DNA from: Amborella trichopoda
Lineage: Eukaryota; Streptophyta; Magnoliopsida; Amborellales; Amborellaceae
Assembly: GCF_000471905.2 (NCBI RefSeq)
Contig: NW_006496477.1
Coordinates: 598,026-662,025 of the forward strand
Direction of reading: 5' to 3'
DNA length: 64,000 bases
Made by a program: the position numbers and the translations under genes. Below, piece after piece: positions 55,001 through 58,417 of the stretch. The notes beneath the pieces were generated by a model. That model did no database searches. It saw only the letters and a list, made by a program, of their open reading frames with translations, and was not told the DNA's origin. Position 1 is the stretch's first letter. Every line of letters starts with the position of its first letter.

Positions 55001-58000
55001 ACATTTTTACAGGGGTCAACATCCCCCTTAATACCAGCAAGATGTTTCTTAAACCGGTTTATGCATCTTTTTGTATCTGTTTCACAAAAATTGCATCTAA
55101 CGCAATGTTTGTCATTTGGATTTGAGTTGTATCCGTATTTCCAACCCGGATCTCTACTCCGACTAACACCTGAAGAAGACATCTCAAAATAAAACAAGCA
55201 ATCTAAAAAATGCACTTACTTTGGTTGCTTGAACTCTAGACTTTAAGAAACACTTTGATGATTTGATCCAATGAAATGTAGTTTTTTGGAGGTTTCTATT
55301 ACTCTAAAAGGGGTCTGATGGGTTTAGGGTTCAAATAAACCTAAAAGCCATCATTCTTAACTTTTATATCTTTGAAAAAAATAGAAAAAAAAAAAACAAG
55401 TTTTCCACCTCTAGGCAGGGCGATGGCCCTGGGCGGCCCGCCCAAGGACCACCGCCCAGCTTGGCTGCCTAGGCCTGAGCAATGTGCCAAGGCCACTTCT
55501 GGACCGCCTAGGCACTGGGCGGTCCGCTTTTTAAATCATTGCTCCCTTCAGTATATGAATTCTGAGTTTGTTGAGGGGTGGGCCCAACCAAGTGATAATG
55601 AACCAACAAATAAAATTAAAATGATTGGTAATTATAAATCCTCTATCATAATATTAATTTCACTCATGTCATTTATAATTATATTGAAGATATTATCATT
55701 AGTTGATACATATGATGCAAAATGACCAGAAAAGAAGTTAGTTGCTCCAAAGGTTTCGCTATCTACTAGTTCATGGTGGCTAAAACACATTCCTGTCAAA
55801 AACTTGAATAATGTTGGAGAACCATCATCTACATCAATTTAGAAAAGTATGCAAGAAATAATGAATAGAGAACAAAGTGAAAAGCTACAAAACAAGTCAA
55901 GGAGGTCCAGAATCAAGAAAAGGAGAAATCCAATAGCATTTCATTCAAGTTTAACCAAAGCACAAAAGATAATGATCCGGTCACCCATGGAATGAACAAT
56001 TCTAACTGAAATTAATGGCAAACTTGCATTATGAATTACGGTTTGACGACTCAACTCCTGATAGGGATACTAGAACTGGTAATTCCAGAAAAGTCTTGGG
56101 AGACCACAGTAAACATGGTCAAGCTTGGAGTTAAAGCCACATGGATTCAACAAGGCCTTAGAAGCATAGCAGCTTGCAGAGGAATATGCCCAATTAAAGA
56201 GAACTTTTTGAGGGGAACCAAGTGAAAGGTGGGAGCAGGGGCAGGAGTATGGAGTATGGTAAAATTCTAGGCTCGTGCTTGGTGTTGAATGAAATATTTG
56301 CAAAACTGGTTCCATGCATAGTGAACCATGCCTTCAATATAGAGGCTTCACTTTCAGGGATGGCATGGTACAAAATGATAATAGGGTGATCTAACCTGAT
56401 ATCTAGAAGGTACAGTGAGATGTTGAGAACAGATTGAGGACTTCTATGAGTTTAGAGAGAATACACTAATTGAAGAATAGAAGATGATAGATTTAGTAAA
56501 CTTTCTTAACCTCATGCCTGGTAGGTAAGTTGTTGAAGGATTTCTATAAGCATGATTCAGTGGCAGTTTTCAGTTACCTAGGACTGGCAAGAAGGAAGAG
56601 GCTTAACAGATATTATCAAGGCATAGATCTAGAGGCCATTACTAGCTCAGCCGGCACATCATTGAAGAAAAAACCCTATCAGGCTCATTATATCATCCTC
56701 CCCCATGATTATCGGCGGAGTCCTGTCATTTCTTTATCCTCCCCACTAAATTATATTCATACCTATGTCCCCGTGATTACTCATTCATGGAACTTGAAGT
56801 ATATCAACTCTGTTAACCATCAAAAAACTATTAAAGAATAGATAAGCACATACCGTGGCTACACTGAATGCAGGTCCCAAACTTCTCTTTGCATAAGCAA
56901 CATGATAGCTTCTTCTGTGATTCCTTCTTTCTGTCAGTGCACCTGATCGGTTCCATTGTCCTGGTGTTCTCAACATAGAACTCAGGCGCCCATTGACAAC
57001 AAAACAAATGGGCAAACTTTACAGAATTACCATTTTCACTATCACCATCATTAGCCAAGGGTTTCAGAGCTCCTCTCCCATTTGGGCAAAATAAACAAGG
57101 TTTTGATGATAACTGAGCTCCCTGATTAGTTGAACCATCAGTGTTCTTCCTCTGCAAAATATGGGAGCACCACGAGCACAGCCACTCCCCCGAAGAAATG
57201 TCTTGCACACCATAGCATTTCTGATGAACCGAGACACCACAATCATCACAGGCCAAAATCTTATTTGTTTCCTCGCTTGTTTTGCCGGAACACACATGGC
57301 AGATGGCTGAATCACCTTTCACAACAGGAGATACTGCTATTCTCTCAGTCTCGTCCGCGGAAGTAACAACGAGCTTCCTCTTCTTGGCAGGACGCTTTAG
57401 AGAGAGAGACTTTTGCTTCATGCTCAAGAGCTGCTCCATGTCGCGAGACTCCACCACTCTGACAGCGGCAATAGTAGGCTCAGTGGGTGCAGGAGTAGAG
57501 AGAGAAACCTTCCCCTCTTCAGATGAAGTCAGTGCAACGTCATCGTGTTTCTCTTTCTTCTCCTTGTTACCCGAAAATTCGGGCGAGTTAGTATCAACCT
57601 CCATTAAAGAAATGCCACAATTGGGATTGCCCTTCTTCTTCTCCTCCTCCATCTTAGAGGCCGCCACTATCTCCTCTAATATATGAGGAGATAAATGAGT
57701 CACGGGTTTCATCTCTTCCAACATGCGACCAGAGAGATAACCTGCATCTTCCCTATCCTCTACAGAGAGAGAACTTGCACTTTCCCTCTCCTCGGACACA
57801 TGAGGAGAGAGAAAGCTTGAATTCACATTTTCTTCCAAGACCAGTGCTTCTCCACTTCTTCTAAGAACAGGGGGCACGAGGGAGAAGCAAGGGTCGGGGT
57901 CCTTAAGGCTCAACCTCGTCTGTGGCGTGAGAGAGTCGATGTCATCAAGGGTGACCTGTCTAAAGTAATCCTCTGTATCAACCCAAAGGCTCGAGGAAGA

Positions 58001-58399
58001 AGCAGAAGCAGAAGCAGAAGCAGAAGCGGAACCATGGGACCCTGCCTTTGAAAGCTTGGCAACAGAAGAAGGAGGAGCAGCGGCTTCATGCAAAAGCCCC
58101 CTATTCTGCAACTTCCTGTTCTTTCTCCTGTTGCTCTCGCTCCAAAACTTGGCAAGGAACTGAGCCAATCCAACAGGGAGGGTGGGAACCCTAGCTAGGG
58201 CTTCTTCTGGTTCGAAAGGGGATCGCTCAGAGAGAGCCTTCCTCGCCTGAACAAAGGCATCCATGCCCCTTTTCGCATCAGTGGTCGAGGTTCGCTCCGC
58301 TATGGCAGTGGTGGTCTTTCTGGCTATGGGGGTGGCCTTGTGAACTCGGCAACTGCTCTCTTCCGTGCCGCAGCCTCCTTCCGCTCCCCTACCCATCAT
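8403..58399 (-). CDS. PHD/extended-PHD zinc-finger protein (At1g77800-like), 22 exons over 50 kb
   Basis: Coding exons, from 5' to 3' on the minus strand: 58399-56854, 44001-43916, 43823-43611, 43534-43436, 43291-43208, 43070-42948, 42819-42682, 39713-39638, 39365-39256, 29058 (or 29069)-28886, 28802-28693, 28620-28387, 28246-27987, 27901-27674, 27577-27365, 27252-27199, 27004-26933, 26801-26661, 26449-26396, 23443-23384, 9041-8631, 8555-8403. Every junction is GT-AG and, apart from exon 9/10, the phases join without a stop, giving about 1545 residues. Seen domains: basic NLS-like stretch at 335-343; PHD 367-411 (Cys4-His-Cys3); extended PHD 435-554; linker with DVASEMGVSSDSL and APDDEVEGEI; Ala-rich coiled segment near 1045-1070; second PHD 1140-1183; second extended PHD 1206-1313. 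By family knowledge such modules read histone H3 tails and nucleosomes in the nucleus; the specific target here is unknown. Family and gene structure are confident; the biological role is inference. Confidence 0.92.
8631..9041 (-). CDS. Exon 21: RELVLCSHDILASKRD and disordered tail
   Basis: 137 codons, phase 0. RELVLCSHDILASKRD is a conserved family motif; PDVSSGSVTTSLKGH, then a Ser/Asp-rich stretch and a basic end (DGDRKLKSRK) follow. Acceptor TTTGCAG, donor AAAG|GTACAT. It is joined to exon 20 across 14.3 kb. Confidence 0.93.
9042..9960. other. Start of intron 20, nothing recognised
   Basis: AT-rich intronic sequence directly upstream of exon 21. No repeat or coding signal seen. Confidence 0.35.
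9961..11097. mobile_element. Degenerate non-autonomous hAT-like element (GAATCGAGATTC family)
   Basis: It is full of GAATCGAGATTCC-type repeats and ends in TAACTATG at 11090-11097, the same terminus as the two elements at 30575 and 33130 that have 8-bp target duplications. The left end is not clear. A LINE is inserted inside (10190-10730). Confidence 0.5.
10190..10730 (-). mobile_element. 5'-truncated LINE with RNase H domain
   Basis: The minus strand encodes VKLNFDDCSLGNFGPTGMGG then SFRDSNGNTI, an RNase H domain start (DG-like acidic residue, SLGN motif) with frequent later stops. The T-run near 10190 is the poly(A) tail of the minus-strand element. Confidence 0.75.
11098..11936. other. 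Intronic; GC-rich hAT-like terminus at about 11330-11455
   Basis: A GC-rich patch with GGCTGCCTACCTAGGCCTGG and a CTTTTAAATCATT flank resembles the ends of the neighbouring hAT elements. Otherwise featureless. Confidence 0.4.
11937..13779 (+). mobile_element. hAT transposon, left arm of inverted pair (BED finger and DUF659)
   Basis: A frame at 12430-12897 encodes a BED zinc finger (CNFCGHVSNADINRFKKHLA). It is followed, after a frameshift near 12890, by DUF659-like sequence (ENRFTKEDRARVIQYIARWF; IDVWSDKRSSNMKLLVNCPT; VIHNAAPNLAASHLLQQKRP). The 5' end is GC-rich (GGCGCC-type) as in plant hATs. The C-terminal hAT dimerisation domain is missing. Transposase is dead through stops and shifts. 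Confidence 0.85.
13824..15647 (-). mobile_element. hAT transposon, right arm of inverted pair
   Basis: The reverse-complement copy of 11937-13779, from the GC-rich end near 15540-15647 through the BED region to DUF659 (minus frame at 14019-14429: VGEELVIQVVTDNAAPNLAA). The arms meet at a 44-bp spacer (13780-13823). Both arms stop at the same internal point, so one arm derives from the other rather than from an independent insertion. Confidence 0.85.
15648..18345 (+). mobile_element. Degenerate hAT remnant with DUF659 and dimerisation domain
   Basis: Plus-strand fragments include GIWSDRSN near 16300, repeated HTLTLSMIYKFTKK blocks, and WWIQHGSSTPNLQRMAIRKF at about 17700-17760, matching the hAT C-terminal dimerisation domain. 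GC-rich GGCGCCTGCC-like sequence at 18295-18345 suits a terminus. Many stops. Confidence 0.7.
16551..17161 (+). repeat. 307-bp tandem duplication inside the hAT remnant
   Basis: 16551-16857 and 16858-17161 are head-to-tail copies, each beginning AAGGCCATGATAGTG and covering the same transposase segment. Confidence 0.85.
18346..18780. other. Intronic, nothing recognised
   Basis: Short AT-rich stretch between the hAT remnant and a LINE fragment. Confidence 0.35.
18781..19200 (+). mobile_element. LINE fragment, zinc-binding (zf-RVT) region
   Basis: The frame at 18998-19180 reads LWSVPIPHKIQAFAFTWTSS then HDRVLTWDQLQERHLQLP and EDTIDHLFHH, the zf-RVT region between RT and RNase H. Confidence 0.75.
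19201..19640. mobile_element. GGATCC-rich foldback element
   Basis: Both ends (19200-19350 and 19470-19625) are made of repeated GGATCC/GATCCAAAT motifs in opposite orientation around a TATAAAATAATATATAA core. Looks like a non-autonomous element; no TSD identified. Confidence 0.5.
19641..19848 (+). mobile_element. LINE ORF2 scrap
   Basis: Plus-strand LRSMLKEWNSRNFGDVLHK near 19755-19812 resembles the LINE segment KLKEWNxxxFGDxF ahead of RT. Confidence 0.5.
19849..21247. mobile_element. 1.4-kb TIR element (GGSCTTGTTTGGTA ends)
   Basis: The left end GGGCTGTGTTTGGTA and the right end (complement of GGCCTTGTTTGGTAACTGAG) are inverted repeats with CTGAGAAA-type subterminal sequence. The interior includes a CT/CA microsatellite at 20338-20363 and no transposase. 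It separates two LINE scraps in the same orientation. Confidence 0.6.
21311..21893. mobile_element. 583-bp non-autonomous hAT (GGGTGGCAAT ends) with TSD
   Basis: Termini TAGGGCTGGCAAT and ATTGCCACCCCTA are inverted repeats. Subterminal GGGTACGGGTC / GACCCGACCC repeats are dense at both ends. Flanks GAATTTAA (21303-21310) and GAATTTAG (21894-21901) form an 8-bp duplication with one mismatch. Confidence 0.8.
22200..22370 (+). mobile_element. LINE RNase H tail
   Basis: Plus-strand LIHTLSKDTQVIFHRVPREA then NIVAGWPK matches the end of the LINE RNase H domain. The CT-rich frame that follows is not coding. Confidence 0.6.
22371..23383. repeat. Pyrimidine-rich low-complexity tract and intron sequence
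   Basis: 22436-22740 is nearly all C and T (CTCTCCCT-type). The rest up to exon 20 shows nothing recognised. Confidence 0.6.
23384..23443 (-). CDS. Exon 20: VELERVRLLCERIVRREKLK
   Basis: 20 codons, phase 0, a heptad-like charged helix that continues directly from exon 19 and is strongly conserved in the family. Acceptor TATGCAG, donor AAG|GTTCGT. It is stranded alone between introns of 2.9 kb and 14.3 kb. Confidence 0.93.
23658..24355. mobile_element. TIR element carrying an LRX gene fragment
   Basis: The ends GGCCCATATGGATCCTTGGA and the complement of the right end (GGGGCTATTTGGATCATTGG) are inverted repeats, with GGAAAA-rich subterminal sequence. Inside lie the leucine-rich-repeat fragment and a GGTC-rich patch (23935-24150). 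No target duplication was identified. Confidence 0.55.
23779..23934 (-). pseudogene. Leucine-rich-repeat extensin-like gene fragment
   Basis: The minus strand encodes LDLGFIKFSGGLLDELFTTD followed by LDAIFLNNNQFEGPI and LGNS, the repeat pattern and the diagnostic DLDAIFLNNNQFEGPI run of plant LRX/LRR-extensin proteins. Only about 50 residues are present, without start, signal peptide or the rest of the repeats. A captured or dead fragment. Confidence 0.75.
24600..25870 (+). mobile_element. Degenerate hAT C-terminal remnant
   Basis: Near 25260-25345 the sequence parallels the dimerisation region at 17700-17820 (CTTGCAAAAGATGGCCAT, GGAGTTCATTTAAGATGG). At 25690-25830 it encodes an acidic tail (DDYDEDGLASK), usual at hAT C-termini. 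A purine run (A and G) is at 25843-25880. Confidence 0.5.
24764..25075 (+). repeat. Direct repeat of about 94 bp
   Basis: 24764-24855 and 24980-25075 share GGCTTCATCCCCATACG, GTACAAGGCAACTAACAAT and TTGGGAAAGAAATAGCAATA. They are separated by about 125 bp. Confidence 0.85.
25871..26395. other. Intron 19 remainder, nothing recognised
   Basis: Ordinary AT-rich intron sequence. Confidence 0.35.
26396..26449 (-). CDS. Exon 19: ELKSIKQIR
   Basis: 18 codons, phase 0 (VESQPYGSDELKSIKQIR). Start of the conserved helical segment after the second extended PHD. Donor CGG|GTGAGC. A 2.9-kb intron follows. Confidence 0.92.
26661..26801 (-). CDS. Exon 18: end of second extended PHD
   Basis: 47 codons, phase 0. 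CSYGHCHITFHPLCARNSG carries C1274, C1279, H1284, C1287, and YCEKH carries C1310 and H1313. This closes the second zinc module. Acceptor CTTGCAG, donor AAAG|GTTGGG. Confidence 0.94.
26933..27004 (-). CDS. Exon 17: CSLC zinc pair
   Basis: 24 codons, phase 0: QFVLKERDAQLCSLCRRKVG. It supplies C1261 and C1264. The family usually has a VCIKC ending here; this copy reads VFLK then C at the start of exon 18, so one auxiliary Cys of the family is a Leu in this protein. Confidence 0.9.
27199..27252 (-). CDS. Exon 16: WILESTFQRGQPNPVEGM
   Basis: An 18-codon exon, phase 0, encoding the conserved Trp-led loop of the second extended PHD. Acceptor CTGTAG and donor ATG|GTATGC. Confidence 0.93.
27365..27577 (-). 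CDS. Exon 15: second half of PHD and start of second extended PHD
   Basis: 71 codons, phase 0. VAVHPDCYHILRDSG and WHCEPCEE complete the PHD (H1164, C1167, C1180, C1183). CGLCGGTSGALRKSTDGQWV then HAFCAE gives C1206, C1209, H1226, C1229 of the extended PHD. Donor GAG|GTATGG. Confidence 0.94.
27674..27901 (-). CDS. Exon 14: first half of C-terminal PHD
   Basis: 76 codons in phase 0. It includes PVKETLSRLVVTKAS and the first two zinc pairs of the second PHD, C1140/C1143 (CDIC) and C1156/C1159. The acceptor TTCAG|AGTCC is preferred over an inner TTTTAG because it is in phase. Confidence 0.93.
27987..28246 (-). CDS. Exon 13: QKWDAV-like and Ala-rich coiled segment
   Basis: 86 codons after a split codon. 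It has RRQRWDAVVVNQYLCEVREA, then a basic stretch and EAQAVLAAATAAAAASSRVS, a predicted long helix. These motifs are hallmark for the plant PHD family. Donor GTG|GTAAAT, phase 0. Confidence 0.92.
28387..28620 (-). CDS. Exon 12: APDDEVEGEI helix region
   Basis: 77 codons between split codons. It contains KARKMGIMDLAPDDEVEGEI followed by LYFQNQLLASALA, the family-diagnostic segment preceding the coiled region. The acceptor lies only 72 bp below exon 11's donor. Donor AGTT|GTGGTT is weak-looking but in phase with exon 13. Confidence 0.88.
28621..28692 (-). other. 72-bp intron 11, exitron-like
   Basis: The intron between exons 11 and 12 is 72 bp, a multiple of three, and has no stop in the coding frame; retention would add 24 residues that are unusually rich in Trp, Leu and Phe. 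GT-AG ends are present and splicing restores the conserved context. Confidence 0.6.
28693..28802 (-). CDS. Exon 11: HPLIHERL segment
   Basis: It completes a Lys codon, then 36 codons starting VNELSIGSFMHPLIHERLMR and ending in phase 1. The HPLIxxxL motif is conserved in this family ahead of the DEVEGE helix. Acceptor TATGCAG, donor GATG|GTAAAC. Confidence 0.85.
28886..29069 (-). CDS. Exon 10: linker, acceptor uncertain
   Basis: The frame VVEETLQSPDQAKPCLAQ to KPMDETNI is open, with donor CAA|GTGAGT joining exon 11 in phase. The best-looking acceptor (CTCAG, exon start 29069) is out of phase with exon 9. The GGAG acceptor giving a start at 29058, or the TTCAG a few codons later, restores phase 0. 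Otherwise a small exon of length 1 mod 3 is hidden in the 10-kb intron. Confidence 0.75.
29070..30574. other. Start of intron 9; two 51-bp tandem units at 30220-30321
   Basis: Mostly unremarkable. At 30220-30270 and 30271-30321 a 51-bp unit (TGAAGATGGGGCAAAAG core) repeats in frame as 17 residues in an unsupported ORF. 30567-30574 is the left target duplication of the next element. Confidence 0.5.
30575..32297. mobile_element. 1.7-kb non-autonomous hAT with perfect 8-bp TSD
   Basis: Ends CATAGTTA and TAACTATG are perfect inverted repeats, extended inward by CCGGGAGCG. Both flanks are ATTCCAAC (30567-30574 and 32298-32305), an exact 8-bp target duplication diagnostic of hAT. Subterminal regions hold GATCCCGATCC-type repeats. 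No transposase. A MITE sits inside (31338-31727). Confidence 0.88.
31338..31727. mobile_element. MITE, copy B (nested in hAT)
   Basis: About 80-85 percent identical by eye to 1726-2119 along its full length, same inverted ends (GAGCCAAGGCTCTAAA and complement). Flanked by TAA-like trinucleotides, compatible with a Tourist/PIF-type insertion. Confidence 0.8.
32500..33129 (+). mobile_element. LINE reverse transcriptase, first part
   Basis: The plus strand reads ELKDFRPINFLNRSYKTLA, KAYNHVDLDLLDEVLAHLGF, NGSPTKYFSLSRA and LQYVDDTLVSC, RT motifs in order (YADD is YVDD here). It ends GLKINFAKSK and is interrupted at 33122-33129 by a hAT insertion. Stops and shifts make it dead. Confidence 0.85.
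33130..34296. mobile_element. 1.17-kb non-autonomous hAT inserted in the LINE, perfect TSD
   Basis: Starts CATAGGTA and ends TAACTATG, same family as 30575-32297. Flanks are GTCCAAGA on both sides (33122-33129, 34297-34304), an exact 8-bp duplication. Internal GAATCGAGATCC motifs. LINE coding resumes right after. Confidence 0.88.
34305..34640 (+). mobile_element. LINE ORF2, continuation after the hAT
   Basis: Frames shift, but blocks such as WRQFVKWRGVN and ECNLALLSKWW match the LINE ORF2 segment that follows RT. It continues the element from 32500. Confidence 0.7.
34641..35589. other. Interruption of the LINE; hAT-like GC-rich end
   Basis: Contains a CACACG microsatellite at 34770-34820, AT-rich AGCCAAACATAGCCA repeats (34850-34985), and a GC-rich terminus (35450-35580, GGGTGCCCAGGCGGCGCC) like the other hAT ends. 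No coding. Confidence 0.45.
35590..36830 (+). mobile_element. LINE ORF2 3' half (linker, zf-RVT, RNase H)
   Basis: LWRDLWVGDATLDKLL at about 35610, a decayed zinc-binding segment (CVKKRRR..DRLL) near 36040, and an RNase H start (NYDGFSLGNRERAEVGGEF) near 36455. Same strand and order as 32500-34640, so most likely the rest of the same element. Confidence 0.75.
36831..37260. other. Intronic, nothing recognised
   Basis: Featureless apart from a short A/T run near 37081. Confidence 0.35.
37261..37780. mobile_element. Possible further GATCC-motif hAT-like element
   Basis: Starts near CATGGTTA (37273) and holds GGATCGAGGTCCC / GATCCTGCTCCC motifs at both sides like the two TSD-proven elements. 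No matching right end or duplication found. Confidence 0.4.
37985..38098 (+). mobile_element. RTE-LINE or SINE 3' tail
   Basis: GGAATGGCAAAAAGG, CAGCCGACCCAAATAGTTGG and GATAGGGCTTAGATGATGATGATG match the conserved 3' end seen on plant RTE-type LINEs and their SINEs, with a short trinucleotide tail. Only the tail is present. Confidence 0.5.
38099..39255. other. Intron 9 end, nothing recognised
   Basis: A purine-rich patch at 38180-38300 and a T-run at 38680-38697. No coding signal other than exon 9 that follows. Confidence 0.35.
39256..39365 (-). CDS. Exon 9: linker with LDCWN..RPFGVVQP
   Basis: It completes a split Gly codon and then encodes 36 codons, including GYSLETILDCWNIFKLLSTR. The hydrophobic, Trp-containing, low-gap composition looks like genuine constrained coding sequence. 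Donor GAG|GTGATT leaves phase 0. A 10.2-kb transposon-filled intron follows. Confidence 0.8.
39638..39713 (-). CDS. Exon 8: linker
   Basis: 25 codons plus one base, acceptor CTCCAG and donor CAAG|GTATGA. It encodes KIHLAEFAGNSEQTTLSSG. It is short and without a known domain, but the phase matches both neighbours, joining to exon 9 through a shared glycine codon. Confidence 0.75.
39714..42681. other. Intron 7: microsatellites and minisatellites only
   Basis: An A-run of 29 at 40042-40070, a 27-bp unit (CCTCTTATCTTTATTGTCAC) repeated near 41044-41115, and a direct pair (TATTGGCATCAACAAGAACC) at 40820 and 40880. No mobile-element protein or gene recognised. Confidence 0.5.
41223..41367. repeat. 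Three tandem copies of a 48-bp unit
   Basis: Units start at 41223, 41271 and 41319 (TTAGGAAGCATACATATTAT) and are nearly identical, with one G/A difference in the second. Confidence 0.92.
42682..42819 (-). CDS. Exon 7: linker
   Basis: 46 codons in phase 0, starting KKGREILIDEMGENPSVDSI. The acceptor TTTTTACAG is strong and the intron before it is only 128 bp. A second reading of the region just upstream (a Cys-rich stretch around 42830-42890) is open in this same frame but cannot be joined to exon 6 in phase, so I kept the shorter exon. Confidence 0.75.
42948..43070 (-). CDS. Exon 6: linker helix
   Basis: 41 codons in phase 0, acceptor TTTCAG and donor AAG|GTATCG. It encodes EMKVFDWLCKMGS, resembling the family's conserved W-L helix after the DVAS motif. 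The frame stays open for another 105 bases past the donor, so retention or a later donor is possible. Confidence 0.75.
43208..43291 (-). CDS. Exon 5: DVASEMGVSSDSL linker motif
   Basis: 28 codons in phase 0. It contains KDVASEMGVSSDSLAALLQ, a short helical segment characteristic of this plant PHD family between the two zinc-finger halves. Acceptor GTGCAG is chosen over an upstream TTAG because it keeps phase with exon 4. Confidence 0.85.
43436..43534 (-). CDS. Exon 4: linker
   Basis: 33 codons, phase 0 at both ends, acceptor TTGTAG and donor GTACTG. It encodes ASICPYSSRDLARNNLGDID and ends LSFKK. No domain is recognised; support comes from splice sites, phase and position between conserved exons. 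Confidence 0.8.
43611..43823 (-). CDS. Exon 3: end of first extended PHD
   Basis: 71 codons in phase 0. It starts VELWAFCSKHS, supplying the last Cys and His ligands (C551, H554) of the first extended PHD. It continues into a lysine-rich linker (KTERKLKAVKRKGG) that could act as a second nuclear-import signal. Donor GTGAGT. Confidence 0.92.
43916..44001 (-). CDS. Exon 2: extended-PHD core
   Basis: An 86-bp exon (2 bases to complete Gly516, then 28 codons). It encodes MCKTSFHPLCAREARYRM, the conserved C-x4-H-x2-C part of the first extended PHD. Acceptor TTTCAG and donor GTAAGA are clean. The phase matches exon 1 across a 12.8-kb intron full of transposons. Confidence 0.92.
44280..44990 (-). 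mobile_element. LINE remnant: zf-RVT and RNase H start
   Basis: The minus strand has VKETIDHLFLHCLFARRIWS (zinc-binding region, about 44760-44840), then downstream VWKLNFNGSSNPLPAGVGGI at about 44310-44375, an RNase H start. In the sense direction of the host gene. Confidence 0.75.
44991..45590. other. Intronic, nothing recognised
   Basis: AT-rich; no support for the short frames present. Confidence 0.35.
45591..48700 (-). mobile_element. Near-complete but dead LINE ORF2 (RT, zf-RVT, RNase H)
   Basis: In minus-strand order: DFRPISLVNNSYK at about 48080-48120; HLRYADDMLIFCEKGK at about 47565-47620 (the YADD catalytic box is intact); WCAMCKGNVINHLVIHC at about 46290-46345; and RNase H CVIKLKFGGSSLDNPGLARI at about 45870-45930. 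A pyrimidine run at 46468-46536 interrupts it. Many stops and shifts. Confidence 0.85.
46468..46536. repeat. Poly-T/C tract
   Basis: About 69 bases of T with scattered C and G. Could be the tail of a small retro-insertion on the minus strand. Confidence 0.8.
48809..48855. repeat. 19-bp inverted repeat with 9-base loop
   Basis: GAGGAGATACTTTCCCTGA and, nine bases later, its complement with one mismatch. A strong short hairpin. Confidence 0.8.
50340..50417. repeat. Two perfect tandem 39-bp units
   Basis: 50340-50378 and 50379-50417 are the same (AGAATTTCCATAGATTAGAT start). Confidence 0.92.
53881..55545 (-). mobile_element. hAT-derived element with only BED fingers and acidic tail
   Basis: Both ends are GC-rich with CTAGGCGG / CCGCCTAGGC and GGGCGGTCCGC-like sequence, as in the hAT copies at 11937 and 15647, with a TTTAAA flank. 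The interior carries a single minus-strand frame (54208-55215) and no catalytic core. No exact 8-bp duplication was found. Confidence 0.7.
54208..55182 (-). pseudogene. Triple BED-finger protein with acidic tail, four in-frame stops
   Basis: One reading frame runs over the whole stretch. It holds three BED domains, each opening (D)xGWKYGYN: CNFCETDTKRCINRFKKHLA, CIFCKKDTNGGIS and CNYCGKDTNGGIYWFKKCLA. The third has Cys in place of the expected His ligand. Then come a basic KHKKKGR stretch and a long Asp/Glu tail. Four in-frame stops (near 54796, 54745, 54725 and 54454) interrupt it. I chose the second Met (MSSSGVSR) as start because hAT BED proteins typically open so. The catalytic and dimerisation parts of hAT transposase are absent. 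Confidence 0.75.
55546..56853. other. Intron 1 beginning, nothing recognised
   Basis: Ordinary intron sequence below exon 1. Frames at 56031 and 56530 show no domain. Confidence 0.35.
56854..58399 (-). CDS. Exon 1: N-terminal region, first PHD and start of first extended PHD
   Basis: It encodes residues 1-515 plus one base. The start is the ATG at 58399; an in-frame TGA lies two codons upstream, so no longer N-terminus is possible within this exon. Order: disordered N-terminus; a Ser-Ala run at 124-137; acidic and Ser-rich stretches; basic KRPAKKRK at 335-342; PHD ligands C367, C370, C384, C387, H392, C395, C408, C411, all present; then the extended-PHD ligands C435, C438, H464, C467 and the CLCKEKFGTC region. 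The donor is CACG|GTATGT. The exon ends inside the zinc finger, which exons 2 and 3 complete 12.8 kb away. Confidence 0.93.
57988..58030 (-). repeat. Coding microsatellite (Ser-Ala repeat)
   Basis: A 6-bp repeat (GCAGAA on the plus strand) encodes alternating Ser-Ala at residues 124-137 of the PHD protein, followed by a Ser run. Likely length-polymorphic and in a disordered part. Confidence 0.8.
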
Positions 58400-58417
58400 C
58401 TTCCATCAATGCCTCAT
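58389..58417 (-). promoter_or_regulatory. Two tiny upstream ORFs at the PHD gene start
   Basis: On the minus strand, 58417-58406 reads ATG AGG CAT TGA. An overlapping ORF (58406-58389) codes five residues and runs over the main ATG at 58399 in another frame. If both are in the mRNA leader they could restrain initiation. Leader extent is unknown. Confidence 0.5.

Noticed and set aside
57282..57686. Plus-strand frame of 134 codons opposite exon 1
   Set aside because: Antisense shadow of the PHD-coding exon.
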